Shown here: positions 54,736 to 64,000 of the stretch, piece after piece
Numbering within the stretch: the stretch's first letter is position 1
Layout of the letters: each line of letters starts with the position of its first letter
The notes under the pieces: model-generated
What the model saw: the letters and a program-made list of their open reading frames with translations, nothing else
What the model was told of the DNA's origin: nothing
The model's database searches: none
Assembly (NCBI GenBank): GCA_002077065.1
Contig: NAJO01000003.1
Span: 992,001-1,056,000 of the forward strand
DNA from: Cryoendolithus antarcticus
Lineage: Eukaryota > Ascomycota > Dothideomycetes > Cladosporiales > Cladosporiaceae
Direction: 5' to 3'
DNA: 64,000 bases
Translations under genes and position numbers: made by a program

Positions 54736-57700
54736 ATGGCTTTCTGTAAGAAGGCCATTCGGCCGTTCATCCTTTTCTCATTCGTTTGCATTGCTACACT
54801 GTTTTGGACGTTCTCACATACTCCAGCGGACAGCGAAAGCGCATTGGACTCGAGGTCTGCTCGATTAGTCAGCCGCCATTCAGAATACGACAATTATCTC
54901 CACGAGTACAGCTCCAACAATGTCAGCCAGCTGATTAAGATAGTAGACGATGACTATCGTTGCAAAAAAGGCGTCATATGCAAGACAAAAGCTTGCTGTG
55001 GCTCATTCCAGGGCACAGAAACAGGCATCTGTGGCTTTGGACCTACCTTCTGCGGTGGTGATTGTGATTCGCAGTGCAGTGCGAAGTCCGAGTGTGGGCA
55101 GTACGCAGACCCTCCGGGTAGGTCGCCTCTGCTTGCACATCCGTCGAATCTCAAGCAAGCTAACAAAACTTACAGGCAAGGACTGCCCTCTCAATGTCTG
55201 CTGTAGCGAGTTCGGATTCTGTGGTGCCACGGAGGAGTTCTGTACTGGCAAATGCCAGTCCAACTGCGTTGTCGATCCGCCTGTACCAGCCGGCGGGTCC
55301 GGCATTACAGTCCTCAACAACAGGGTCATCGGCTACTACGAAGCTTGGGCTGCCCGCCGGACGTGCAGGACGTTCCCTCCCAGTGGCATCCCCACTGAGG
55401 ATTTGACCCATGTCAACTTCGCCTTCGCCAAGTAGGTAACCATGAACTTGCCTAGACCGCAGGCACTGACTGATTGTCAGCGTGGAGCCTGGAACATATC
55501 GGGTTGTCCCTATGGACTCCGCCACTCCCGAGAATCTGTTCGCCGAGACTACCGATGTCAAGACTTTGAAGTCAAGGAACTCCAACCTCGAGGTCTTCAT
55601 ATCCCTCGGCGGCTGGACCTACTCGGACAATGTAATCCCGCGACCCTACTTGGCTTGTGGACTTATGGTCACTGCCAGTTTGCGTAGGGTACTAGTACCC
55701 AAGCGGTCTTCCCGGAGATTGCATCCGACCCGGCAAAGAGGCAGAAGTTTGCTGACAATCTCGTGTCCTTCATGGTGCGGTATGGCTTCGATGGCGTCGA
55801 TCTGGACTGGGAGTATCCTGGAGCTCCTGATCGCGGCGGAAATGAAGAAAAGGACATCCAGAACTTCGTTGAATTGTTGAAGACGCTACGTTCCACGTTC
55901 TTATCGTCTGCTCGCGGCAACTATGGACTGACCTTCACGGCTCCGACTTCGTACTGGTATCTTCGCTGGTTCGACATTCCCCAGGCTCTCAAGTATGCAG
56001 ACTGGGTGAACCTGATGAGCTATGATCTACACGTAAGGTTACCCAAGAAAATGACGCGCACCGTTGATACTGACCCTCTGTAGGGAATTTGGGACGCGCA
56101 CAATCCTATTGGTTCCATTATACAAGCACATACGAATCTGACAGAGATCAAGCTTGCTGTTGACCTTTTGTGGCGCAACAATGTCCCTCCCGGTCAAGTG
56201 GTAATCGGTATGGGATTCTATGGGCGATCGTTCCAACTCCAAAGCAGCAAGTGCAGCTCTCCTGGTTGTGCCTTTTCCGGCCCGGCGAACGCAGGTCCAT
56301 GCACCAATTCTGCCGGAACACTGGCCTACTTCGAGATCATGGACATCATCGCGGACCAAAAGCCGGATGTTGTTCACGACAAAGACGCTGCAGCCAACTA
56401 CATTGTCTTCGGCGACAACAAAGACCAATGGGTATCATATGACGATGCCGTAACCTTCAAGCAGAAAGTCGATTGGGCCAACAGCGTTGGACTTGGTGGG
56501 GTTATGGTGTGGAGTGTTGACCAAGACGATGAGCAGTTTTCTGCACTCGAAGGGTTCTTGGGCGAGTCCATTCCGTCTTTCGAGGCGAACTTGAAGCGTA
56601 AAGAGACCGCCGACACTGATCACTGGTCGAGTGTCAATGGGCAGGCCTGCAAAGTCAGCGACTGCTTGACGTGAGTCTACGACCGGCGTCCTTTGATAGC
56701 ATATGAGTCGCTAACATTCATAGGGAATATGCAAACCCACCAAGCGGCTTCTCCATAGCGCCGAACGGCAAGTTTCCGGACAAGTGTGGGAAAAACAGCT
56801 GGGGCCAGATGTACAAGTTCGTCTATTGCCCGACTGATGCCCTACCGCAGAAGTGCGAATGGCGTGGCTCAGGATCCTGCCACGGGCAGTGTCACGAAGG
56901 CGAAACGACTCTTACCCACAGCCCACACGGTGACAAATCGTGCCTCAAGCCAGGCCAACAGGCCTTCTGTTGCGTGAGCAACACTTGGGCCAAATTCGTT
57001 GACAAGTGCGGCTGGGCTACGAAATGCGAAGAATGTCCAAGCGACGCTCCTATTCCGTCAATGAACGGACCCGGAGCTCTGGATTCTTCAGCTCATGCAA
57101 GCAGAAGTTTTGTTGCCGTACGTTGCTGCGCTTCCTCACTTATCTATGGTCTAGCCTGACTCCCATTATAGCATATAAATTTGAAGGCTGCCACTGGGTT
57201 GGCAAAGGCACTTGCGACGATAATGAGTGCTCAGCTAGCGACGTGCAGGTTGGACTTGACCCTGAAGGTATGTCTCTCAGTCATTTTCCCCATGTCGGTC
57301 TAGAACTCCAGTATCGTGCTCGGGGTGCAGAGACTCATGCAGCATGACCTTCACACATCAGAAGCTATGTTCGATCGTCTGGGAACCAGCGTCTGACTTC
57401 ACTCCACACAGGTGATACGGGGAACTATTGTGCTGGCGGCTTCAGCAGTCGACAAAAGCCATTGTGTTGCAACACTCCTGACAACCTCAACCCGTTCCTC
57501 CCGGTACCGTTAGAGAATCTCTTCCCCACCTTACCGCCTACGACAGACATACCTGCATTCGACAAACAGACTTTGTCACAGACACCATCTCTTGTTGGCG
57601 AGAACCCAAATCCCAATGCATTCTTCTTTGTCGTGATCGATGGACCGCCTGGCTCGGTCAAGAATCTCAACAAACGCGATGGCTCTCATCTCGAGTTCCT

Positions 57701-60472
57701 TTCACCTGCAGTCCATCAGGGGCAGGCAGCTCAAACAACGCACTTCATTTGCATGATTGACTCTGATGAGAGTAATTGTGATGATTTGCACTTCGAAGGC
57801 GTAGAGGGCTCCATCATTCGGATGCCCGATGACTTAGGGTTCGCTCAGTGGGCTGTTGCTCACTTGGTGACTGTGTCAAATTACACCACCCCGGGCATAT
57901 CGCTAAGCGAGCACCACCGCGAGCGCGCATCTATGAATTGACATACAGCTATGACTTCTCGAAGGTCAAACGCGCGGATGATCCCGTCTACATGCGTGTT
58001 GATTACGCCACTTCTAATAAGTACTACACCGACGTTGTTGAGGCCGCACATCAAAAGCGAGAGCTCCATCCACGTTTCTGGAGCAAGATCAGCTCCATCT
58101 GGAAGACCATAACGCAGAACATCCGAAGCCAGACGTACGACTCTACAACGCAGCCCACGATCAAGAAGGACAACTTCAACGTCCTGCTCTATGGCGACGA
58201 TGGCGCTGATTGCGGTGATGGCGACGGGTTTCTGAAGATGAACCTCGCTGGCTCCATGCGCGACATCATGCGCTTTGGCTTTACGCTGGTGGGTACCGTT
58301 CAGCCATTCGCCCTAGAAGAAGCTTTTGGGTACTTCGACTCGGATATCTACATGTCCGGCCAACTGAGCTTTGATGGGAAGGGCGTGCTCAACATAGGTA
58401 ACAACGGCGGCGGAGCGACAAGGAAGCTATTCTCTAGTCCTGTCTCCGGCTTCCAGGCTAGCCATCCAGGTATCGTGTCATTCTCTCCCGAGCTGAATGC
58501 AGACATCTCGCTCGTCGGCAAAGGCGGAATTGATGGCAAGTTTAGTGTCAACTTCGAAGCGGGATCATCAAAGACCATGACCACGAACGCACCTCCGGGG
58601 CTTGGTACCTTCGACGGCGGTACTCTGAACAACGCTCTCAAGGATGCTGTGGATGGCTATCTCTCCGTCGACGACCCTACCTTCAATACCATATTCGCCA
58701 TGAACATGAATCTGGAGACAAAGATGGAGTTGAAGATCTTCGGCTACGAGAGCACTACGTTGGAGGCAGGTGCCACCTTCACTGCCCGAACACCGCACGC
58801 CATTCGCATAGTTGGAGACGGTGGGACAGGTAAGCCTGCTATCATTGATGCTCCACAGGGCGCTTCATCGGAAGGGTTCCAATCAGGGACTGTCCTTTCG
58901 GGGTGGGATGATGGGACTACGCATGCAATTGGCTCCCAGCCAAGTCCTCTCGAAGTGTTCACCGGAGGCGAGGCGCCCCCAACCCCCCACAAAGTTCCAG
59001 ACATCAAAGGGTATGCCATCTTCGGTGACAAGGACTTCATGACATGTGGTAGCAAAGGCTCGTACTCAGGGGAGCTGGTCTGCACGTACCTCTTGATCAA
59101 CAACGATAGCTCTCTCATCGAGCCTGATCCACCATACAGGCTTAGATCGAGGGCATTCCGCAGAGAATTCCTTGAACCGTTGAGCCAGGCCGAACACGAG
59201 TATCATGTACTGCAGAAGCGGGCGCCCGGGCCATCTGGAGGTTCTGCGAATACGTACTACATCTACGAGTATCCTCCGCCTGTCAACGGTGCCGCGCCAA
59301 GAGGATTCCGGTACGACACCCCGACCTACCCTGCTGGCAACAATGGAGCCGCTTTGGATGTCGAGAATGGCCGTAACGAACGATAAGCTTTGGCCATGCC
59401 AACTGACTGCGAAGACACTGCTGTTACTGCCAACGGCGTGCAAGGCGTTGACCGGAACGACGTTGACGCAGAGCATCCTGAGGATCGAAGCATCTTCCCG
59501 AACCATAACGCGAACTTCTTCCAAGCTGGAGAGCTGGGCTTGGCCGACGGTCAAGGCGGAGTTTTCCGCACCAACCTGCCAATGTTCACGTTTGATCAAT
59601 TATTGAACTTTGCCGCGAACGACTACAGGACTTGGGTAAGTCATCGAGATCATCATCCGTCCCCTCCAGTAGCCGTCTTCCCATTAGTGATGTCTCCATC
59701 AGCTGCGACGTCCATCGTTCACGGCGCTCACCTGACCACTGTGAGCTATGGCGCCCAATAGCGAGGACTCGTTGGTCGCGCGGTCGTCACTTTTCACAAT
59801 TATCACTGCGCCAACCCTCAGTGCTCGCACTCGTTCCTCCAGATGACCGCAGCCGCACATCATAAAGCGATGTCGCTAATCATGCTACAGGTCCATGCAA
59901 CTGTTGAAGCAAATCCTCCGCCTGGCTCAGCTCTCGGTGACATTGCAGACGCCCACGGCTCGACAACGAATGCAGTCTCCATGTCCAATCTCGAGCGTAA
60001 TCTCAACATCCTCAAGGGTCGAATGTACACCACGGAAGGTCTCCCAACGTCCAATGACCAGTTCGACTTCTGGCTCGCGCACCCTGGCCAAGGAACAGCA
60101 GAAGCCGCCTTCTCAGCGCTTAGTGCCGTGTTTGGCGTCTTCAACTATATCAACACCATCCGCACCGATCGCGCGGATGTCGAAGCCGCCATTCAGACTG
60201 CGCTGCAACAGTTCGATAATCTGTATGCCAGAACCTTCCCGAATCGTCCGGAACGACTTGCTCCACTACGAGTACAGTTCCGTGCTGCGTGGCTCAGGAG
60301 AGTGACGAACTTTGCGACGCGTTATGTGAGGCAGCGACTGACACAATTACGAAATGTGTATCAGCCGTTGGCGGCGCCGAACAGTCCGCAGCTTCAGCTG
60401 GCGAATGACGTGCTCGCGGCGATTACACGGATGGAGCAGAGGGTTACAAATAATGAGTTGACCTTCCAGTAG
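54736..60472 (+). pseudogene. large chitin-binding/GH18 subgroup-C chitinase, interrupted
   Basis: Nine exons can be followed: 54736-55117, 55176-55431, 55481-55631, 55688-56032, 56084-56670, 56724-57117, 57172-57267, 57412-59635 and 59762-60472. The implied product is about 1700 aa. In order: a hydrophobic N-terminal signal or anchor (F-I-L-F-S-F-V-C-I-A-T-L-F-W); two Cys-rich chitin-binding type-1 units (C-C-S-E-F-G-F-C-G); a GH18 barrel with the catalytic D-G-V-D-L-D-W-E-Y at 55786-55812, followed by M-S-Y-D and V-M-V-W-S-V-D; Cys-rich repeats; and the long C-terminal region of killer-toxin-alpha/beta-like chitinases. The frame is broken at about 57047-57051 and 57887-57895 (each like a one-base loss) and by a TAA at 59384-59386, with homology resuming each time. 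The catalytic part up to 57046 is intact, so a shortened secreted chitinase could still be made. Confidence 0.8.
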
Positions 60473-60804
60473 ATAGATGTATTACAAGTTCACCTGCAAT
60501 TTTGGCGGCTGAGCCACCGCTCTCACAATGCAGCCTCTCCGATGCGCATCGTGACTCTGCCTTTGCAATGTGTACCTCCGGATACGCTCCCGAGTACGCT
60601 CCCAATGCTTCCTCTGCACGTCTGCGTGGCTTGCGTGATTGTGTATTTGAGAGCGCTCTTGATCGGAGCATTAGCGGCACCGGAGATGCTGAGTAGACAC
60701 AAGTCAGTCGCTGTCGCAGATGCTGCAGCACTAATGCTTCCGTGGTAACACATCGATCCTCAATAGCCAGGAGGCCCTAACTCTAACCATCGCGATCGCT
60801 AGGA
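60473..60804. other. short spacer after the chitinase locus
   Basis: I see no gene. The 95-codon minus-strand ORF 60444-60731 has no recognisable feature. Confidence 0.35.
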
Positions 60805-61269
60805 TCACAGCAGCACAAAATCCTGTAACTCAACCTCGCTGTTATTGACTCTTATAGCCATAGACCCTCTCATGAGACCATGCACATACGCATCGCCAAG
60901 AAAGACGAAGTTGCTTTCCACAGGACGTAGCACAAAAGGTACGTGTGCGATAAGCTGAGACTCCGGTGCCTGCTCTGATGCAGCTGCGCACGCGGCTGCA
61001 CTGCTACCTACCTGCCTGCGTCGACGAAATCGAGTACATTGAGGTATTGGCAGGGGCATTCCGTCGTCCCCGCGGCTCGCTTCGATTGCACTGGATGCAC
61101 TTGGCATCGCCGGAGAGCACTGAGCAGACATGAGAGAGTTAGGGTATCGTACAAAGGGATTGCGGACGGTCGGAGCCTGAGAACATTGAGCTTCGTGGCG
61201 GAGCAGATGAGAAGTTAGGTACCTTAGGCTTGGATCGCGTGGGACCAGCCCGATACTGTCGTGTAACAT
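60805..61269 (-). pseudogene. HET-domain protein C-terminal relic
   Basis: A 154-codon open frame whose C-terminal part reads V-P-F-V-L-R-P-V ... F-V-F-L-G-D-A-Y-V-H-G-L-M-R-G. This matches the typical end of fungal heterokaryon-incompatibility (HET) proteins, where a P-x-V-L-R-P segment is followed by a G-x-x-Y-V-H-G-I/L-M motif. The HET domain itself is absent: upstream (above 61269) I find no continuing frame with HET motifs. The call rests on this short motif pair only. It is most likely a decayed fragment next to the damaged LysM/chitinase pair. Confidence 0.5.
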
Positions 61270-61635
61270 CCCACTGCTTACGATGGCCGTTTAATCAACA
61301 ATGACGTATCGAGCACCAAGTGTCCAAGACGTTCGTATTGCGCGGCCTGCAACACATCACTACCTCTTTCAGGTCTGTTGCTCTGACCGACTTTCGACCC
61401 GTTCGGTCGCTGTCGTTACATGGAGACCGCGCGCCGTCCTTCAGGCTACTGTCGTCTTCGTAGTACTATGTAGACAAGAGTGAAGGTCATGTCGGTGGCG
61501 GGAAGGAGGAAATACTGTTGAAAGTATAGTCTTTCTGCCATTGTCCACACGCGTTAAGCCGATATCCCGAGCGCCCTGCCGTACCACCACGATAGCTCGA
61601 GCCATTATATCTCTCCACAACCCTATCTTATCACC
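61270..61635. promoter_or_regulatory. twinfilin promoter region
   Basis: A 366-nt stretch upstream of twinfilin. No gene recognised; no specific element called. Confidence 0.35.
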
Positions 61636-62750
61636 ATGCAATCAGGTATAACAGGTACGTCTTGTTATTCCCTGGCACATCATCCCGGACTCTAACAATC
61701 TGCAGCCTCCCAAGACCTCCTGAACTGGTTCAACAACGTCGTCTCCTCCCCCACCCTCCGCGGCCTAATAGCCGGCATAGAACAAGAAGAACTCATCCCC
61801 TTCTGCACCATCCCCCTCAAATCTCCCTCCTTCCTAGACGATCTCCAACCCCTGCAAACCCACCTCACCCCTACAAAAGCCGCCTACATCCTCCTGAAAA
61901 CACACCCTGAAGGTTCCAATGGCTTCGCAGCAATAACCTACGTTCCCAACGCTGCGCCAGTGCGGGAGAAAACATTGTTTGCTAGTACGAGGTTGACTTT
62001 GGTGAGGGAGCTGGGCGTGGAGAGGTTCAGGGAGCAGTTGTTTATTACTGAGAAGGAGGAAATTACTAAGGAGGGGTGGGAAAGGCATGTGGCTCACTCT
62101 GAGCTAGCTGCGCCGCTGACGGTCGAGGAGACTGATCAGGCTGGGCTGAGGGATGTTGAGGCGAGGGAGACGGGCGGGACGGGGTCGAGGAAGGGGCATA
62201 CTAAGGTTGATGCGTTGAAGAAGGAAGATGGGCTAGCGGAGGGACTGAGAGAATTGATGAGGGAGGGGAGTGGAGGTTTGTTGGTGCAGTTGGTAAGTGC
62301 TGATGATCGTGTGACAGGCCGTACAGGGCGCAAGTGCTGATTGCTTCGCAGAAATTCGACCTCCCCGACGAAACCCTCCGCATCGCCTCCAGTACCCCCT
62401 CAGTCTCGGCCTCCTCCCTAGCAACCACACTCTCCCAAAACGACCCACGACTAAGCTTCTACTCCTTCCCCTCCACCTCGCCCGAACCACAGATCCTCTA
62501 CATCTACACATGTCCCACAGCATCAAAAGTCAAGGAGCGCATGATGTACTCGACAAGCAAGACGTTCACGAGGTTGATCGCACAGGAGTCAGCTGGCGTG
62601 GTGGTAGCGAAGAGTATGGAAGCTAGCGATCCGAGCGATATAGATGTTGCTGAGCTGGAGAAGGAGTTTGGCGCGAAAGCATCAGGCGAGGAGCAGACGG
62701 CGAGTACGAGTCGAGGGTTTGCAAGGCCCAAGAGGGCGGGCAAACGGTAG
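61636..62750 (+). CDS. TWF1: twinfilin (actin monomer-binding, two ADF-H domains)
   Basis: Three exons: 61636-61654, 61706-62292 and 62352-62750; introns of 51 nt (GTACGT, branch CTAAC, TGCAG) and 59 nt (GTAAGT..CGCAG). The product is about 334 aa, typical for the family. The tiny first exon encodes M-Q-S-G-I-T, giving the family start M-Q-S-G-I-T-A-S-Q-D-L. The first ADF-H domain (about 5-140) has A-P-V-R-E-K-T-L-F-A-S-T-R-L-T-L-V-R-E-L-G. The second (about 175-310) has I-Y-T-C-P-T-A-S-K-V-K-E-R-M-M-Y-S-T-S-K, the actin-binding long helix. A basic tail P-K-R-A-G-K-R follows. Twinfilin sequesters ADP-actin monomers and regulates filament ends at the cortex. SFC1 is convergent 135 nt downstream. 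Confidence 0.94.
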
Positions 62751-62884
62751 ACGATCACACAACTGGCTTAGAAGCCTCATGAACCGAAGGATCAGGGTCT
62801 GTGCGGTACAATCTTTCACTGCTTGTTCGCTGATATGTACATGTCCCACCAATCGCCAGTGCAAGCCAATAGATGTCCCCGCCA

Positions 62885-63856
62885 TCACTCCTCATACCTA
62901 TCCCCCGGCAACATCTCCCGTCCCCTCTCCAATTTCTCCTTCAAATACTCATAAACCGTAAACGTCACCGCTTGCCCCGGGGCAACTCTCATGACCCTGG
63001 GTGTGATCCCCATCCAAAACGCCCTCGGCCCCTCTTGCTTCCACATCTGGCTTGCAATCGCTGTGATCCGCCCCATCGCCGTCTGTCCTGGCTCACCAGG
63101 CGTCCGCTGTAAGCGGGTCTTGATCGTGTCTATAGGCGCGTTGCTGAAGGGCCCGACGGCACCGGAGACGAGGCCGATGAGGGACGTCTGCCAACCGGGA
63201 AGAGCTTGCGAGGGGTCTGGGGAGCGTTTTTGCAGAAAGTCTTTCAACTCTGTGTAGGCTGTGAAGTTCGCAGCTTGGTTCGTGCCCTGTCGAAGAGCTG
63301 TGAGTGATACGCCGCGGTAGAGGGCGCTGAAGCCTTCCTCTTTCACGACTGTGTAGGCGGCGTGCGCGGCATTGCGGTACTTCGGTATGTCTAGCGGATC
63401 GCTCATGCTGTGGTGTTGGGCTTGAAGCCGAATCTTGACGACTTCCATTGGACATACCACTGCCACGGCTTCTGTCACGCCTGCCGCGAGCCCGGCCATG
63501 AAATTCGCGCTGCCTGTTACTTGGCCGTCGGACTTGGAGAGAAGTTGCTTGTACTGTTCGTAGCTGGTGAAGCGGATGGCCATCTTGGGTATGATGCCTG
63601 TCATCACTGCGCCGAGGCCTTTGTAGAGGCCGAGAGGCGTTTCTTTGCGGGCGATCTCCATGCCGGTCTGTACGAAGCCTCTCCGCTTGGCTCCCGGTGC
63701 TCTTGCGCGTCTTGAGAGCTGCATGCGGACTTTGATCGTGTCTAGAGGATGACAGGCGAGGGCTTCCATCATGCCTGCGCCGCCGCCGGCTATGAGGTTG
63801 GTGGCTACTGAGGCAGGCTTCTTGCCTCCTGGCCCGGAGGTGGACTTGGCTGACAT
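62885..63856 (-). CDS. SFC1: mitochondrial succinate/fumarate carrier
   Basis: Single-exon ORF, 323 aa, of the mitochondrial carrier family. The ATG at 63856 (M-S-A-K-S-T-S-G-P-G-G-K) is the first ATG in frame. Three tandem repeats, each with the P-x-D/E-x-x-K/R signature, are visible: H-P-L-D-T-I-K-V-R-M-Q, N/C-P-M-E-V-V-K-I-R-L-Q-A-Q and A-P-I-D-T-I-K-T-R-L-Q, giving six membrane helices. Signature segments G-L-Y-K-G-L-G-A-V, K-M-A-I-R-F-T-S-Y-E, L-Y-R-G-V-S-L-T-A-L-R-Q and P-R-V-M-R-V-A-P-G-Q-A-V-T-F match SFC1/ACR1. The carrier exchanges cytosolic succinate for mitochondrial fumarate and is needed for growth on C2 compounds via the glyoxylate cycle and gluconeogenesis. Confidence 0.93.
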   Translation of the reverse strand: MSAKSTSGPGGKKPASVATNLIAGGGAGMMEALACHPLDTIKVRMQLSRRARAPGAKRRGFVQTGMEIARKETPLGLYKGLGAVMTGIIPKMAIRFTSYEQYKQLLSKSDGQVTGSANFMAGLAAGVTEAVAVVCPMEVVKIRLQAQHHSMSDPLDIPKYRNAAHAAYTVVKEEGFSALYRGVSLTALRQGTNQAANFTAYTELKDFLQKRSPDPSQALPGWQTSLIGLVSGAVGPFSNAPIDTIKTRLQRTPGEPGQTAMGRITAIASQMWKQEGPRAFWMGITPRVMRVAPGQAVTFTVYEYLKEKLERGREMLPGDRYEE

Positions 63857-64000
63857 GCTGGCGAGTGTCTCCTCATGCGGCAACACCTTTAAATATATTG
63901 TCGTAGATGTGATTCCTGTCGCTGTAGGAGCACACTAGCCGTTCGCAATGCAGGTCGTCCGACAAGGACAATAAGGATCGCAAAGTGTGGAGAGTGGCGC
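63857..64000. promoter_or_regulatory. SFC1 promoter region
   Basis: The first 144 nt upstream of SFC1 include an AT-rich TATA-like stretch (tttaaatatat) at about 63889-63899, only about 35 nt before the ATG. Nothing else is recognised. Confidence 0.35.

Noticed and set aside
57865..57910. A 46-nt intron (GTGACT..CTAAG) that would join the two chitinase frames
   Set aside because: Weak donor, no properly spaced branch site, and it would delete sequence that matches the family; a one-base loss explains the data better, though RNA could decide.
51151..60472. Repeat-induced point mutation as the cause of the LysM/chitinase damage
   Set aside because: Lesions include apparent single-base losses, two stops look like former Tyr codons rather than CAA/CAG, and there is no visible AT-rich shift or nearby duplicate.
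51151..60472. Alternative genetic code (TAA as sense)
   Set aside because: Intact genes in the window end normally at standard stops, and frameshifts accompany the TAA codons.

Overview
This window is nuclear DNA of a filamentous ascomycete (Pezizomycotina). The genes carry short spliceosomal introns, mostly 48-70 nt, with GT..AG borders and CTRAY-type branch sites. Markers typical of that group are present: an ApsA/Num1 cortical protein, a WSC sensor, a fungal-rhodopsin-domain membrane protein, a LysM/GH18 chitinase pair, and an arginine attenuator peptide upstream of the carbamoyl-phosphate synthase small subunit. Dothideomycetes is my best guess, but that is inference only.

Layout. 0.5-6 kb: eIF5 (-), THI6 (+) and a pinin-like protein (+). 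6-12 kb: a sparse stretch with a broken secreted ribonuclease T1-like gene (-), an unrecognised protein (-) and about 2.7 kb without a gene. 12-20 kb: a small unknown four-exon gene (+), the giant cortical anchor ApsA/Num1 (-) and splicing factor CWC24 (+). 20-27.4 kb: mostly empty apart from a WSC cell-wall sensor (-). 27.4-36.4 kb: a Sec7-PH Arf exchange factor (+) and a type IIC Na,K-ATPase-like P-type pump (-), convergent. 37-41 kb: a seven-helix rhodopsin-domain protein (-) and a chromodomain protein (-). 41-45 kb: the pseudo-carboxypeptidase ECM14 (+) and CPA1/arg-2 (+) with its regulatory uORF. 46-50.5 kb: an OSTA/DUF300 membrane protein (+), the esterase IAH1 (-) and a conserved-looking unknown (-). 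51-61.3 kb: an accessory island with a multi-LysM gene (-) and a large chitin-binding/GH18 chitinase (+) in divergent orientation, both interrupted, then a HET-like C-terminal relic (-). 61.6-63.9 kb: twinfilin (+) and the succinate/fumarate carrier SFC1 (-), convergent.

The most notable result is the 51-60.5 kb LysM/chitinase pair. Divergent pairing of LysM proteins with subgroup-C (killer-toxin-alpha/beta-like) chitinases is known in fungi. Here the LysM partner has three in-frame TAA codons and one apparent -1 frameshift, and the chitinase has two apparent -1 frameshifts and one TAA, while surrounding housekeeping genes (including ORFs of 4.5-5 kb) are intact. Together with the frameshifted secreted RNase at 6.3-7.0 kb and the HET fragment at 61 kb, this suggests that secreted and self/non-self genes here are decaying. 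Polished resequencing or RNA would have to exclude assembly error.

Other findings are an arginine attenuator peptide uORF split by a 110-nt intron, a stop-free 57-nt candidate intron in the WSC gene, a 456-nt intron in IAH1, a duplicated basic P-x-TGEL motif in the chromodomain protein, and a 13-bp tandem repeat. Most gene boundaries were read by eye from splice signals, so exon ends should be treated as predictions.
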